From NCBI GenBank assembly GCA_051880495.1, contig JBJEOB010000014.1:1-64000 (forward strand): a DNA stretch of 64,000 nt. Reading direction: 5' to 3'. The translations under genes and the position numbers were made by a program. Below, piece after piece: positions 16,666-25,228 of the stretch; position 1 is the stretch's first letter; the number at the start of each line of letters is the position of its first letter. The notes under the pieces are model-generated. The model did not search any database. It was not told the DNA's origin and saw only the letters and a list, made by a program, of their open reading frames with translations. The DNA comes from MGBC120314 sp051880495. Lineage in GTDB: Bacteria > Bacillota > Clostridia > Lachnospirales > Lachnospiraceae.

Positions 16666-17190
16666 ATGCAGTTTCTGGTGTATATTTCTGATTATATTAT
16701 TCCGTTTACGATTTTTTACATAGTAGGGTTTGGGCTTCTTATGAGGAAGAATGTTTATGACAGTTTTGTCACCGGTGCGAAGGACGGAATGAAAACAGTT
16801 ATAAATATCATGCCTACACTGGTCGGACTTATGATAGGTGTCGGTACACTAAGATCCTCGGGTTTTCTCGATTTTTTGTGTGATAAGCTGATGTTTGCTG
16901 CGGATTTTGTACATTTTCCCAAAGAATTAATACCGCTTGCCATTGTGCGGATGTTTTCGTCTTCGGCGGCGACAGGGCTTGCTTTAGATATTTATAAAGA
17001 ATTCGGAACAGATTCCTATATCGGTCTTGTGGCATCAATAATGCTAAGCTGCACGGAAACCGTATTCTATACAATGTCTGTGTATTTTATGACCGCAAAG
17101 ATTAAGAAAACGAGGTGGACGCTTCCGGGAGCACTTCTTGCGACGTTTGCAGGCCTTTGTGCCAGCGTGGTCATTGCGGGTCAGATGTGA
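16666..17190 (+). CDS. spmB: Spore maturation protein B
   Basis: A 174-residue membrane protein of the nucleoside-recognition family, partner of SpmA in spore core dehydration. Recognisable stretches are DSFVTGAKDGMKTVINIMPTLVG, MFSSSAATGLALDIYKEFGTDSYIG and MLSCTETVFYTMSVYF. ATG 16666 is taken as start; a GTG three codons upstream is inside the terminator stem. Expression must either read through the terminator at 16621-16665 or begin inside the upstream gene. It is separated from spmA by the two GT-C genes. Confidence 0.9.
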   Translation: MQFLVYISDYIIPFTIFYIVGFGLLMRKNVYDSFVTGAKDGMKTVINIMPTLVGLMIGVGTLRSSGFLDFLCDKLMFAADFVHFPKELIPLAIVRMFSSSAATGLALDIYKEFGTDSYIGLVASIMLSCTETVFYTMSVYFMTAKIKKTRWTLPGALLATFAGLCASVVIAGQM

Positions 17191-17198
17191 GAATAAAA

Positions 17199-17227
17199 TT
17201 GAAAAGTGAAAGGAACATTGATATAAT
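17199..17227 (+). promoter_or_regulatory. Promoter of the mgtC-like gene
   Basis: TTGAAA (17199-17204), a 17-base spacer and TATAAT (17222-17227), 26 bases before the start codon. It closely resembles the sigma-A consensus. Confidence 0.75.
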
Positions 17228-17253
17228 ATAGAAAAGTCAATTGGAGGTAACGT

Positions 17254-17943
17254 ATGAATAGTATTCTCCGTGTATTAATGTATCTTGAAGATTTCAATTA
17301 CGTATCCATAATACTGCGCCTGATTCTGGCATCGGTACTCGGTTCGTGCATAGGCATGGAGAGAGGTTCAACCAAGCATGCAGCAGGACTGAGAACATTT
17401 GCACTTGTCTGCATCGGTGCGGCACTTGCACAGATTATAGATATGAAGTGTGTGATGGACTATGGCTCAGGAGATCCTGTCCGTCTTGCACAGGGTGTAA
17501 TAAGCGGCATGGGATTCCTTGGTGTAGGAACCATTGTTGTTACGGGAAAAAGTCATATAAAAGGCCTTACGACTGCAGCAACGCTTTGGACGACGGCAAT
17601 TCTGGGTATTTCCATTGGAGCAGGATATCTGTATGTTTCTTTGTTTACATTTGCGTTAATCATGTTTGTTGTCAAGGTAATGGCAAAATATAGCCGCTAC
17701 CAGCTTCACAATAACCGTGAAATTGAGCTTTTGGTTGAGGTGCGTGACAGGGACGGCGTTAAGGCGCTGATTAATTATGTAAGAAATATGGGATATAAGA
17801 TTGAATCTGTTGAAAAGAAGGCAGAAGCCGGTTCTATCAATGTTGACATTGAGATTGATCTTGGAAAGAGGATGGATCATGATGCAATTGTTGAAGAAGT
17901 TGGTAAAATTTCCGAGATTGTATTTGTGGAAGAGATTTTTTAG
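17254..17943 (+). CDS. MgtC/SapB family membrane protein
   Basis: A 229-residue protein. Residues 15-145 form the MgtC membrane domain with LASVLGSCIGMERGSTKHAAGLRTFALVCIGAA written here only as its landmarks: the GMERG motif, GLRTF, and GMGFLGVGTI followed by GLTTAATLW. Residues 155-229 are a cytoplasmic ACT-like domain. Family members are linked to magnesium homeostasis and, in pathogens, survival in macrophages; in commensal Firmicutes the role is unknown. GGAGG at 17242-17246 sets the start. The PHP phosphatase gene follows by nine bases, which suggests cotranscription. Confidence 0.88.
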   Translation: MNSILRVLMYLEDFNYVSIILRLILASVLGSCIGMERGSTKHAAGLRTFALVCIGAALAQIIDMKCVMDYGSGDPVRLAQGVISGMGFLGVGTIVVTGKSHIKGLTTAATLWTTAILGISIGAGYLYVSLFTFALIMFVVKVMAKYSRYQLHNNREIELLVEVRDRDGVKALINYVRNMGYKIESVEKKAEAGSINVDIEIDLGKRMDHDAIVEEVGKISEIVFVEEIF

Positions 17944-17952
17944 GAGCATAAG

Positions 17953-18756
17953 ATGTATTTAGTTGATTATCATTTACATTCAAAATATTCATTCGACGGG
18001 AACCATGAGCTTTGTGATATTTGTGACACCGCGATATCACGGGGCCTGTCAGAGATAGCCATCACGGATCATATGGATATCTACAGTAATAAACCGTATG
18101 AGCATATTCTTGACTGTAAAAGTTTATATAAAGAGCTTGCTGACATTAAAGCAAAATATGAGGGACGGCTTAAAGTCCTGATTGGAACCGAGCTTGGACA
18201 GCCTCAGGCAAATCGTGATGAAGCGCGAAAATTCATGGAGGATTACAGTTTCGATTTTGTTATTGGCTCCATTCATAATATGGTAAATGACAAGGACGCA
18301 TATGACTACGACTATGCCAAAACAGACTATCATGAGGTTTTTGATATGTTTCTTGACTGGACGAAGGTGCTGGCATCCGATTATGATTATGATGTTCTCG
18401 GACACATCACTTATCCGTCGCGTTATGTTTATGAGCAGACGCGGGTGAGGGTTGATATCTCAGAGTACTTTGAAAGATATGAGGATATTTTAAAGACGGT
18501 AATTGGACGTGGCCGTGGCATTGAGCTTAATATGTCGGGGTTTGCCCGCGGAAGTAATGATGCGATGCCGGGACTTGAACTTCTTAAGATGTATCATGAC
18601 CTGGGAGGCGAAATCATAACGGTTGGGTCTGACGCGCATGTGCTCGACCATGTGGGAACCGTAACTGCCAAAGGGTATGAAATGCTAAAGGAGGCAGGCT
18701 TTAAGTACGTAACCGTATTTGAGGAAAGAAAGCCGGAGTTCATCAAAATATCATAA
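17953..18756 (+). CDS. PHP-domain phosphatase (histidinol-phosphatase-like)
   Basis: A 267-residue enzyme of the PHP superfamily. The metal-binding motifs are DYHLHSKYSFDG at residues 5-16, ITDHMDIY, IGTELGQP (Glu), SIHNM and GSDAHVLDHVG near the C-terminus. The family includes HisK-type histidinol-phosphatases, which make L-histidinol in histidine synthesis. No other his genes are in the window, so another phosphoester substrate is possible. It is in an apparent operon with the MgtC-like gene and ends at a strong terminator. Confidence 0.82.
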   Translation: MYLVDYHLHSKYSFDGNHELCDICDTAISRGLSEIAITDHMDIYSNKPYEHILDCKSLYKELADIKAKYEGRLKVLIGTELGQPQANRDEARKFMEDYSFDFVIGSIHNMVNDKDAYDYDYAKTDYHEVFDMFLDWTKVLASDYDYDVLGHITYPSRYVYEQTRVRVDISEYFERYEDILKTVIGRGRGIELNMSGFARGSNDAMPGLELLKMYHDLGGEIITVGSDAHVLDHVGTVTAKGYEMLKEAGFKYVTVFEERKPEFIKIS

Positions 18757-18776
18757 CCATATTAGTTTTATAAACA

Positions 18777-18806
18777 AACCCCGGCGTTACCGACACCGGG
18801 GTTCTT
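18777..18806. terminator. Bidirectional terminator between convergent genes
   Basis: AACCCCGGCGTTACCGACAC continues to CGGGGTT: a CCCCGG..CCGGGG hairpin with A- and T-rich flanks, serving the PHP gene on the plus strand and dapL on the minus strand. Confidence 0.85.
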
Positions 18807-18819
18807 CAATATATGTTTA

Positions 18820-20016
18820 TTAAAATAATCTGTCAAATCGTTCCATTGCTTCCAGCGTGCTTTCTTTTGTTCCGAAAGCAGTGAGTCTGAAGTAATTCTT
18901 GCCGTTTTCACCGAAGCCTGCACCAGGAGTACCAACTACCTGTGCATTTTCAAGAAGGTAATCGAAGAATTCCCATGCTTCCATGCCGTTTGGACACTCA
19001 AACCAGATGTACGGAGAATGAACGCCGCCGAAGAAACGGATGTTTTTCTTTGTTAATGTATCAGCGATGATTTTTGCATTTTCCTGATAGTACTTGAGGT
19101 TTTCCATACACTGAGCCATGCCTTCTTCTGTAAATACGGCAGCAGCACCCTTCTGAACGATGTAAGAAGTACCGTTAAACTTGGTACACTGTCTTCTGTT
19201 CCACATCGCATTCATTGACTGCTCAACGCCTGTTGATGACATGAACTTAAGATCCTTTGGTACTACGGTATAACCGCATCTGGTGCCTGTGAAGCCTGCT
19301 GTTTTTGAAAGAGAACAGAATTCAATGGCACATTTTTTCGCTCCTTCAATAGCATAAATGCTTCTTGGAAGGTCCGGATCTGTAATAAATGCTTCATAAG
19401 CCGAATCAAAAAGGATAACGGCATTGTTTGCCAGTGCATAATTTACCCACTCTGTGAGCTGCTCTTTGTTATATACGGCACCTGTAGGGTTATTTGGCGA
19501 GCAAAGGTAAATAACATCAGCATGAACGTTTTTATCCGGCATCGGCAGAAATCCGTTGTCTGCATTACCATCCATATATGTTACTTTCTTTCCCATCATT
19601 ACGTTGGTGTCTACATATACAGGATAAACAGGATCCGGAATGAGGATTACGTTATCGTTGTCAAATAATTCCGTTATGTTACCGGTATCGCTCTTGGCAC
19701 CGTCTGAAATGAAGATTTCACCCGGGTCTACACTAACGCCGTTTTTAGAATAGTATTCTGAAATTGCATTTCTTAAGAATTCGTATCCCTGTTCAGGACC
19801 ATAACCCTTAAATGACTCAGCCGAAGCCATCGCATCAACACCTTCGTGAAGTGCCTTGATTACATTTGGCGCAAGTGGTTTTGTAACATCACCGATTCCG
19901 AGACGGATTATTTTTTTGTCCGGATGTGCAGCGGTGTAAGCTGCTGTTCTTTTTGCTACTTCTGAAAAGAGATAGCTCTGTTTGATGTTCAAATAATTCT
20001 CATTTAATTTTGGCAT
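18820..20016 (-). CDS. dapL: LL-diaminopimelate aminotransferase
   Basis: A 398-residue pyridoxal-phosphate enzyme that converts tetrahydrodipicolinate directly to LL-diaminopimelate, the short route to lysine and to the peptidoglycan cross-linking residue. Landmarks are RLGIGDVTKPL (residues 38-48), the GYGPEQGYEFLR segment, CSPNNPTGAVYN, and SLSKTAGFTGTRCGY with the PLP-binding Lys238. Length is as expected. This enzyme is typical of some Clostridia, Chlamydiae and plants and replaces the acylated DapC/D/E steps. AAAGGAGTTTC precedes the start. It is monocistronic here. Confidence 0.96.
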   Translation of the reverse strand: MPKLNENYLNIKQSYLFSEVAKRTAAYTAAHPDKKIIRLGIGDVTKPLAPNVIKALHEGVDAMASAESFKGYGPEQGYEFLRNAISEYYSKNGVSVDPGEIFISDGAKSDTGNITELFDNDNVILIPDPVYPVYVDTNVMMGKKVTYMDGNADNGFLPMPDKNVHADVIYLCSPNNPTGAVYNKEQLTEWVNYALANNAVILFDSAYEAFITDPDLPRSIYAIEGAKKCAIEFCSLSKTAGFTGTRCGYTVVPKDLKFMSSTGVEQSMNAMWNRRQCTKFNGTSYIVQKGAAAVFTEEGMAQCMENLKYYQENAKIIADTLTKKNIRFFGGVHSPYIWFECPNGMEAWEFFDYLLENAQVVGTPGAGFGENGKNYFRLTAFGTKESTLEAMERFDRLF

Positions 20017-20032
20017 ATCTGAAACTCCTTTG

Positions 20033-20067
20033 CTCTCTGATAGTTAATTGCATAGCAATTTCCCTAT
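20033..20067. repeat. Small palindrome, dapL side
   Basis: ATTGCATAGCAATT lies within imperfectly matching flanks GATAGTTA and TCCCTATC. A near copy, GATAGGAAATTGCATAGCAA and onward, lies at 32860-32889. Both are intergenic and self-complementary, so they belong to one short palindromic repeat family. Confidence 0.6.
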
Positions 20068-20166
20068 CCTTAGTTCGTTGTTTTTCATAATTAAAATAAA
20101 TTTATCAAAATTGATTTGATATGTCAATGTGAGCTGACTTTAGATTATTAAAAAAAATGAGGCTTC

Positions 20167-20196
20167 CTTGACGTAATTGTCAAGATGGAATAAAAT
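20167..20196 (+). promoter_or_regulatory. Promoter with palindromic operator-like site
   Basis: TTGACG (20168-20173), a 17-base spacer and TAAAAT (20191-20196) before the acylation gene pair. The sequence CTTGACGTAATTGTCAAG (20167-20184) has perfect 6-base arms that cover the -35 box, a geometry expected for a repressor site. Confidence 0.6.
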
Positions 20197-20231
20197 ATTA
20201 TAAGGAAAAATGTGCGAAGAGGAATGAACAG

Positions 20232-21290
20232 ATGAAAAGCAAAACTTGGAATATTATTGTATTGGTAGGAATGATATGTACACTGGGATTTTTTGCCGGG
20301 GTTACAATATTAGTTGATCCGCTTTTTCATTATCATGCTCCGTTAGACAGCCTTGCGTATCCTATAGATGATGAGCGTTATCAGAATGATGGCATAGTCA
20401 GACATTTTGATTATGATGCCGTTATTGCAGGAAGCAGTATGTGTGAGAATTTCAGTTCTACAGAATTTGATAATCTTTGGGGAACCAAATGTGTGAAGGT
20501 GCCGCTTTCAGGAGGGACCTATAGAGAAGCCGATTTGCTTGTAAGAAGAGCTCTTGAAACACATCCGGGTGTGAGGTATGTGTTAAGGAGTCTTGATTAT
20601 TCTTCTCTTTTACTTGATAAATATGAGTTATTCAATGCAGATATCCAGCCGTCGTATTTATATGACAACAATCCGTTAAACGATGTCGAATATTTATTTA
20701 ACAAAGAAATATTTATTACCAAGGTGTATGAGGTCTTGAATTATACAAGACACGGCGGGCGAACAACTACTTTTGATGATTATGCCAACTGGAACTCTAC
20801 GGCGGTATTTGGCGCGGAAGAGGTGCTTTCATATTATGACTGGACTCATACTGTGGCGCCGGAGCAGGTAATATCGGAAGAAGAGATAAACAGGGTTCAT
20901 GAAAATATCTATCAGAATGTGGTTGAAACGGCCAATAATTATCCGGATGTAACCTTTTATTATTTCTTCACTCCGTACAGCATAGCATACTGGGCAATGC
21001 TTAATGAGAGAGGACAGATTAACTGGCGTATTGATGCTGAGAAATATGCCATAGAGGATATGCTTGAGTGCCCGAACATTAAACTGTATTCATTCTGTAC
21101 TGATTATGCAACGGTGTGTGAGCTTGGAAATTACAAGGACCTTGCGCATTTTGATGAGGAGATAAATCATGCCATTTTACATAGAATTCGCAATGACGAG
21201 TATCTTTTAACCAAGGATAATTATGAGCAGTACATAGACGAAATCAGGGAATTTTATAATTCGTATGATTATGAGTCATTGACCAGATAA
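20232..21290 (+). CDS. SGNH-like membrane-anchored protein partner of MBOAT
   Basis: A 352-residue protein with one N-terminal membrane helix (residues 7-29) and an extracytoplasmic domain. AGSSMCENF (Ser68/Ser69) resembles the nucleophile block of SGNH hydrolases, and DLAH (Asp303-His306) matches their DxxH block. It is followed 20 bases later by an MBOAT acyltransferase, the usual arrangement for surface O-acylation pairs such as AlgI with AlgJ/X or DltB with DltD. The likely role is transfer of an acyl group from MBOAT to a cell-surface polymer; the polymer is unknown. Ribosome site AGAGGA lies at 20218-20223. Confidence 0.75.
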   Translation: MKSKTWNIIVLVGMICTLGFFAGVTILVDPLFHYHAPLDSLAYPIDDERYQNDGIVRHFDYDAVIAGSSMCENFSSTEFDNLWGTKCVKVPLSGGTYREADLLVRRALETHPGVRYVLRSLDYSSLLLDKYELFNADIQPSYLYDNNPLNDVEYLFNKEIFITKVYEVLNYTRHGGRTTTFDDYANWNSTAVFGAEEVLSYYDWTHTVAPEQVISEEEINRVHENIYQNVVETANNYPDVTFYYFFTPYSIAYWAMLNERGQINWRIDAEKYAIEDMLECPNIKLYSFCTDYATVCELGNYKDLAHFDEEINHAILHRIRNDEYLLTKDNYEQYIDEIREFYNSYDYESLTR

Positions 21291-21310
21291 CGAAAGAGAA
21301 GGTAAAGTAA

Positions 21311-22771
21311 ATGTTATTCAATTCATATATTTTTATCCTGTATTTTTTACCGGCATGTCTTGTCGGATATTTTGTCCTCAACAGGTTTAGACAATATAAA
21401 ATCGGTAAAATATGGATGATAGCGATGTCGTTATTGTTTTACGGGTATTTTAATGTCCGGTATCTTCCTATCATCTGTTTTAGTATACTGATTAATTATT
21501 TTATTTCATACGGGCTTAACCGTATGGAGACATCAGGGAAAAAGAAGGCGCTGCTGGTTTTTGGAGTTGTTCTTAACATAGCGGTAATCTTCTATTTTAA
21601 GTATTTTGATTTCTTCCTTGAAAATATAAATGCACTGCTTCACATGCATTTTGAACTTAAGAACATAGTGCTGCCGCTTGGAATCAGTTTCTTTACATTC
21701 CAGCAGGTTTCATTTCTGGTGGACTCCTACAGAGGCGAGACAGGGGCGTACAATTTCATAGATTATGCATTATTTGTTGTTTTCTTCCCTCAGCTTGTTG
21801 CAGGCCCGATTGTACTGCACAAGGAAATGATTCCGCAGTTTTCTGATGAGTCGAAGAAACATTTTAATGCGGATAATTTTGCGCGCGGTCTGTATATGTT
21901 TGCCGTAGGACTGTTTAAAAAGGTCCTTCTTGCAGATACTCTGGCAAAGGCGGTTACCTGGGGATATGATGTTGTATGGGATCTTACGTCAATGGAAGTT
22001 CTGCTTGTTTCACTTGCATACACATTTCAGTTGTATTTAGATTTCAGCGGATACTGTGATATGGCTGTCGGAATCGGCGCCATGTTTAATATTGATATTC
22101 CGGTTAATTTTAACTCACCGTATAAATCATTATCAATCATGGAATTCTGGGACAGGTGGCACATTACACTGAACAGGTTCCTGCGTGAATATGTTTATAT
22201 ACCGCTTGGCGGAAACAGAAAAGGCAAGGTTCGTACATATGTCAATGTTATGATAGTATTTCTCGTGAGCGGATTATGGCATGGTGCAAACTGGACTTTC
22301 ATCATCTGGGGATTTATGCACGGCATGGCTAACTGCCTTAACAGGCTGTTTAAGAAAGGCTGGGAAAAGATTTGGAAGGGCATCCGCTGGGCTCTCACAT
22401 TTATATTTGTAAACTGTGCATGGATAATGTTCAGGGCGGATACGGCACAGAAGGGCTGGCGTTTTATCAGATTGTTATTTACTATGGAATCACTTACCGT
22501 ACGAGAAGAATTATGGGAGTCAATTTATCCACTTGAATTAAATTTTATGCAGCACAAACTGCCATATTTCTGGATGCTTTCGGTATGGATTCCGCATTTT
22601 GAATTTTTCTTTGTTCTGGCGGTATCGGCGATTATTATTTTCCTTATGCCAAACTGCCACGAAAAGCCGTTTAAGCCGACGGTTTTCAATGCAATACTTA
22701 CTGTTGTGTTACTCACATGGTCTATAATTTCACTGTCAGGAGTATCGACATTCCTGTACTTTAATTTCTAG
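21311..22771 (+). CDS. MBOAT family membrane O-acyltransferase
   Basis: A 486-residue polytopic acyltransferase of the AlgI/DltB/PatA group that moves acyl groups across the membrane for polysaccharide or teichoic acid modification. Motifs include FFPQLVAGPIV, LYLDFSGYCDMAVGIG, MEFWDRWHITLNRFLREYVYIPLGGNRKG in its characteristic order, and SGLWHGANWTFIIWG with the active-site His324. Length is normal for AlgI-type proteins. AGAGAAGG at 21294-21301 is the ribosome site. It is cotranscribed with the SGNH-like gene. No D-alanine ligase or carrier gene is nearby, so O-acetylation is likelier than D-alanylation. Confidence 0.9.
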   Translation: MLFNSYIFILYFLPACLVGYFVLNRFRQYKIGKIWMIAMSLLFYGYFNVRYLPIICFSILINYFISYGLNRMETSGKKKALLVFGVVLNIAVIFYFKYFDFFLENINALLHMHFELKNIVLPLGISFFTFQQVSFLVDSYRGETGAYNFIDYALFVVFFPQLVAGPIVLHKEMIPQFSDESKKHFNADNFARGLYMFAVGLFKKVLLADTLAKAVTWGYDVVWDLTSMEVLLVSLAYTFQLYLDFSGYCDMAVGIGAMFNIDIPVNFNSPYKSLSIMEFWDRWHITLNRFLREYVYIPLGGNRKGKVRTYVNVMIVFLVSGLWHGANWTFIIWGFMHGMANCLNRLFKKGWEKIWKGIRWALTFIFVNCAWIMFRADTAQKGWRFIRLLFTMESLTVREELWESIYPLELNFMQHKLPYFWMLSVWIPHFEFFFVLAVSAIIIFLMPNCHEKPFKPTVFNAILTVVLLTWSIISLSGVSTFLYFNF

Positions 22772-22838
22772 ATATATACTTTATTTACGGCAGTAAATGG
22801 TGTATAATTAATCTAAAGCAGACAAAGGATGTGAATAA

Positions 22839-22997
22839 ATGGAAGGCAATTTTTTAAATCTGGAAGATTTAGCAGATGTATTTTCGCAGTTAGAGGCTAT
22901 AGAGGAAAAACCGGTGGATATGAGTGAAGAGGAAAAAGCTTCGCAGCGCAGATATCAGGAGATAATCAAAAAGCATAAATATGATAATCCGGAATAG
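22839..22997 (+). CDS. Small protein of 52 residues
   Basis: ATG 22839 to TAG 22997 encodes a 52-residue acidic, helical peptide beginning MEGNFLNLEDLADVFSQLE and ending KKHKYDNPE. AAAGGA (22825-22829) is suitably placed, TATAAT (22803-22808) lies upstream, and a hairpin with a T-run follows at 23011-23055. These signals together support a real short gene. No membrane segment and no known motif are visible. It ends where repeat copy B begins. Confidence 0.55.
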   Translation: MEGNFLNLEDLADVFSQLEAIEEKPVDMSEEEKASQRRYQEIIKKHKYDNPE

Positions 22998-23010
22998 GAT
23001 ATGGTAAAAT

Positions 23011-23055
23011 AAAAAGAGGCTGTCGTATTAAGAAATTAGTGCGGCGCCTCTTTTT
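23011..23055 (+). terminator. Terminator-like hairpin after the 52-residue ORF
   Basis: AAAAAGAGGC (23011-23020) is fully complementary to GCCTCTTTTT (23046-23055), with a 25-base loop. Its sequence is also the outer edge of repeat copy B. Confidence 0.6.
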
Positions 23056-23246
23056 CTACGTTAAAAACAACATATAGTTCTGCAGTTCAGGCACGCTTGC
23101 GCTGCTTAAGCCTCGCAGCGGATACTAAATTCGCGCTACGCGCTCATTAAGTACCGGCGGGCTCAAAGCACCTGAATCTACATGAACTATATGTTGTCTT
23201 TTTTTAGTCTTTGAAGGCGCCGCAATCTACATTTCATAATACGAGC
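23020..23246. repeat. Intergenic imperfect palindrome, copy B
   Basis: About 227 bases whose two halves are imperfect reverse complements. Examples are CGTATTA near 23024 against TAATACG near 23238, GCGGCGCC on both sides, and ACAACATATAGTTC against GAACTATATGTTGT. The centre has CCTCGCAGCGG (23111-23121), GCGCTACGCGC and TACCGGCGG (23152-23160), which match the centre of copy A, whereas the arms differ from copy A. It fills most of the gap 22998-23337, and no gene is seen there. Confidence 0.8.
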
Positions 23247-23337
23247 AAAAGCCTAAAATTCCGTTAAAAGTGCTTAAATATAGAAAAGTTAAAACAAAAA
23301 TTTTTTGAACCGGTATAGGTTTATTAATGTGCGCCAA

Positions 23338-25098
23338 TTATTGTTTGCTAATCCAGGTATTAAGTCTGTCACTTATGATATAAAATGGTGCAGGACCTAT
23401 TGTAAGTATGAAATCATGGTATGCTACAGGATCAAATTTGTTTCCGAGTGCCTGTTCGGCAGTATTTCTAAGTTCCATAAATTCAAGGCATCCTACAACG
23501 TATTTGAGATAATTTGCAGGTTCGGAAACCATTGAATAATAAATTTCTTCGATTATTTCTCTGTCCATTTCTCCGAAGATGGAAGCAACGTACTTTGAAA
23601 CATCGTCGATTTCCCAGCCGTGAACGTTAACGCCTATATCACATTTAGCATATAACGCAAGAACTATAAGCTGGTTGGCTGAGAGGAATGAACCATAAAG
23701 AGGTTCCATTGCACCCATATTGTATGAGAGAAGCTCCACATAAGTAGCCCAGCCTTCGGTGTAACCCGGATAATTGATTATGCTTCGCACCGGAGAAATA
23801 CCCTTGGAATTGGTGTATACTGTCTGGTATAAATGTCCCGGGAAGCCTTCATGAGCAAGTGTCGTGTAGATTTCCTGGCCTTCGTAGTTGTCGCTGTTGT
23901 TGATGTAAATAACATTTTCTTTGTAATCATCAATCGCAGGTGTCATATAAAATGCCGGACTTAAGTTGTCTTCAAGCGATTCGTGTACATATTTGATTGT
24001 ATAATTGGTATCAGGAGCCTTAGGAAATTCCTTACTGATACGTTTCTGCAAATCTGTTAATATTTCATATGGATCATCAAGTCCAAAAGATGCGTTCTGG
24101 ACAAGCTCAAATATATCAGGACTTTCACGAAGTGCCGTTCCCATCTGTGTATAAGCTTTTACCATATAGTCATCAAGAAGTGTTTCAATCTCTTTAATTG
24201 AGCGCTTTGAACCTGTTCCCTGAAGTACCAGGTATTCGTAATATTTTTCGCCGTCAGGATAGTTGCAAAGACCGCCATCATAACGGCCTGATCCCTTAAG
24301 CTCTTCAAGACCCTTGGCAAGATTGGTGTACGCAGGTATTACATGCTCTAAAACGGCAGACATGTTGCGTGTCTTAAGTGTATTTTTTTCGTTTTCAGGA
24401 AAATCCATTCCGTCAATTTTGTCATTGAAGATTTCAATAAGGTAATTATCATTAGGATTTTCTGCGAAATTATTGCACTGTTCGATTATCATGTCAGCTA
24501 TTTCATCCATCATGAAAAGACCCTTTTCAGACTTTAGCTGTTCAAGCTGAAGCAGAAAATCAAAATATTTATCGGTCTGTTCCAACAGCTCTACATAATC
24601 ATAAACATCATCATTTGTTCTGAAGGAATATTCGGCAAGGATTACAGGAAGCTGGCAGTTAAGGCCGATGGTCGGGCTTAATGTTTTGTCATAAAGATAC
24701 ATATCTGAGTATTCAAGATATGTTTCCAGATAATCCTTAAGAATGTCATAGGTAAGCTGTTCATCTTCGGTTAGTGATTCGTACTTGAATTTTTTGAGTG
24801 TCTTTAAGGCTTCGATGGTCTGTGAATCATCATCAACCTTTTCAATATCCATAAAACCATAGGACGGCACCACCTCAGTAATGCCGAAATTTTCCGGATG
24901 AGCAAGGGTGTAATTTAAAGTGATTGAGTCATTGGTAACTTCATTCACAAATAAATCATTGGTAAATTCCTCAAAGGAAGATGATTTATACTGGTAAGCA
25001 GTTGAAGTGTTTTTTGAACCCGGCGTACAGCTGACACAGTTTACGAGCATCAGCGTTACGAGTAATAAGGAAACGATTTTTTTAAAATTTTTTTTCAT
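23338..25098 (-). CDS. DUF885 family lipoprotein, putative zinc peptidase
   Basis: A 586-residue secreted protein. Residues 1-24 are a basic, hydrophobic signal peptide with lipobox LVNC or CVSC. The C-terminal half carries the DUF885 hallmark HEGFPGHLYQTVY (His416-Glu417, His422), a metallopeptidase-like metal site, followed by YPGYTEGWATYVE with a likely third ligand. Substrates of this family are unknown; a gluzincin-like peptidase acting on extracellular peptides is a fair inference. It is transcribed alone on the minus strand with a weak GGTGG ribosome site. Length is typical. Confidence 0.85.
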   Translation of the reverse strand: MKKNFKKIVSLLLVTLMLVNCVSCTPGSKNTSTAYQYKSSSFEEFTNDLFVNEVTNDSITLNYTLAHPENFGITEVVPSYGFMDIEKVDDDSQTIEALKTLKKFKYESLTEDEQLTYDILKDYLETYLEYSDMYLYDKTLSPTIGLNCQLPVILAEYSFRTNDDVYDYVELLEQTDKYFDFLLQLEQLKSEKGLFMMDEIADMIIEQCNNFAENPNDNYLIEIFNDKIDGMDFPENEKNTLKTRNMSAVLEHVIPAYTNLAKGLEELKGSGRYDGGLCNYPDGEKYYEYLVLQGTGSKRSIKEIETLLDDYMVKAYTQMGTALRESPDIFELVQNASFGLDDPYEILTDLQKRISKEFPKAPDTNYTIKYVHESLEDNLSPAFYMTPAIDDYKENVIYINNSDNYEGQEIYTTLAHEGFPGHLYQTVYTNSKGISPVRSIINYPGYTEGWATYVELLSYNMGAMEPLYGSFLSANQLIVLALYAKCDIGVNVHGWEIDDVSKYVASIFGEMDREIIEEIYYSMVSEPANYLKYVVGCLEFMELRNTAEQALGNKFDPVAYHDFILTIGPAPFYIISDRLNTWISKQ

Positions 25099-25163
25099 TT
25101 ATGCACCACCATTATTTGTTTTTTATTCATTATATCATAAATATATAAAAAAATAAGTAAAGA

Positions 25164-25192
25164 TTGACAGAAATTTTCTCAGGTGTTAGTCT
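25164..25192 (+). promoter_or_regulatory. Promoter of metG
   Basis: TTGACA (25164-25169), a 17-base spacer and TAGTCT (25187-25192). The -35 is consensus and the -10 is weak. No T-box leader is visible; the gap to metG is too short for one. Confidence 0.5.
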
Positions 25193-25228
25193 AAAAGTTA
25201 GTGAAATTAAGTGAAAAGGAGAATCGAT

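Noticed and set aside
25099..25228. A T-box leader before metG
   Set aside because: The leader is only about 40 bases after the predicted promoter and lacks the T-box consensus.
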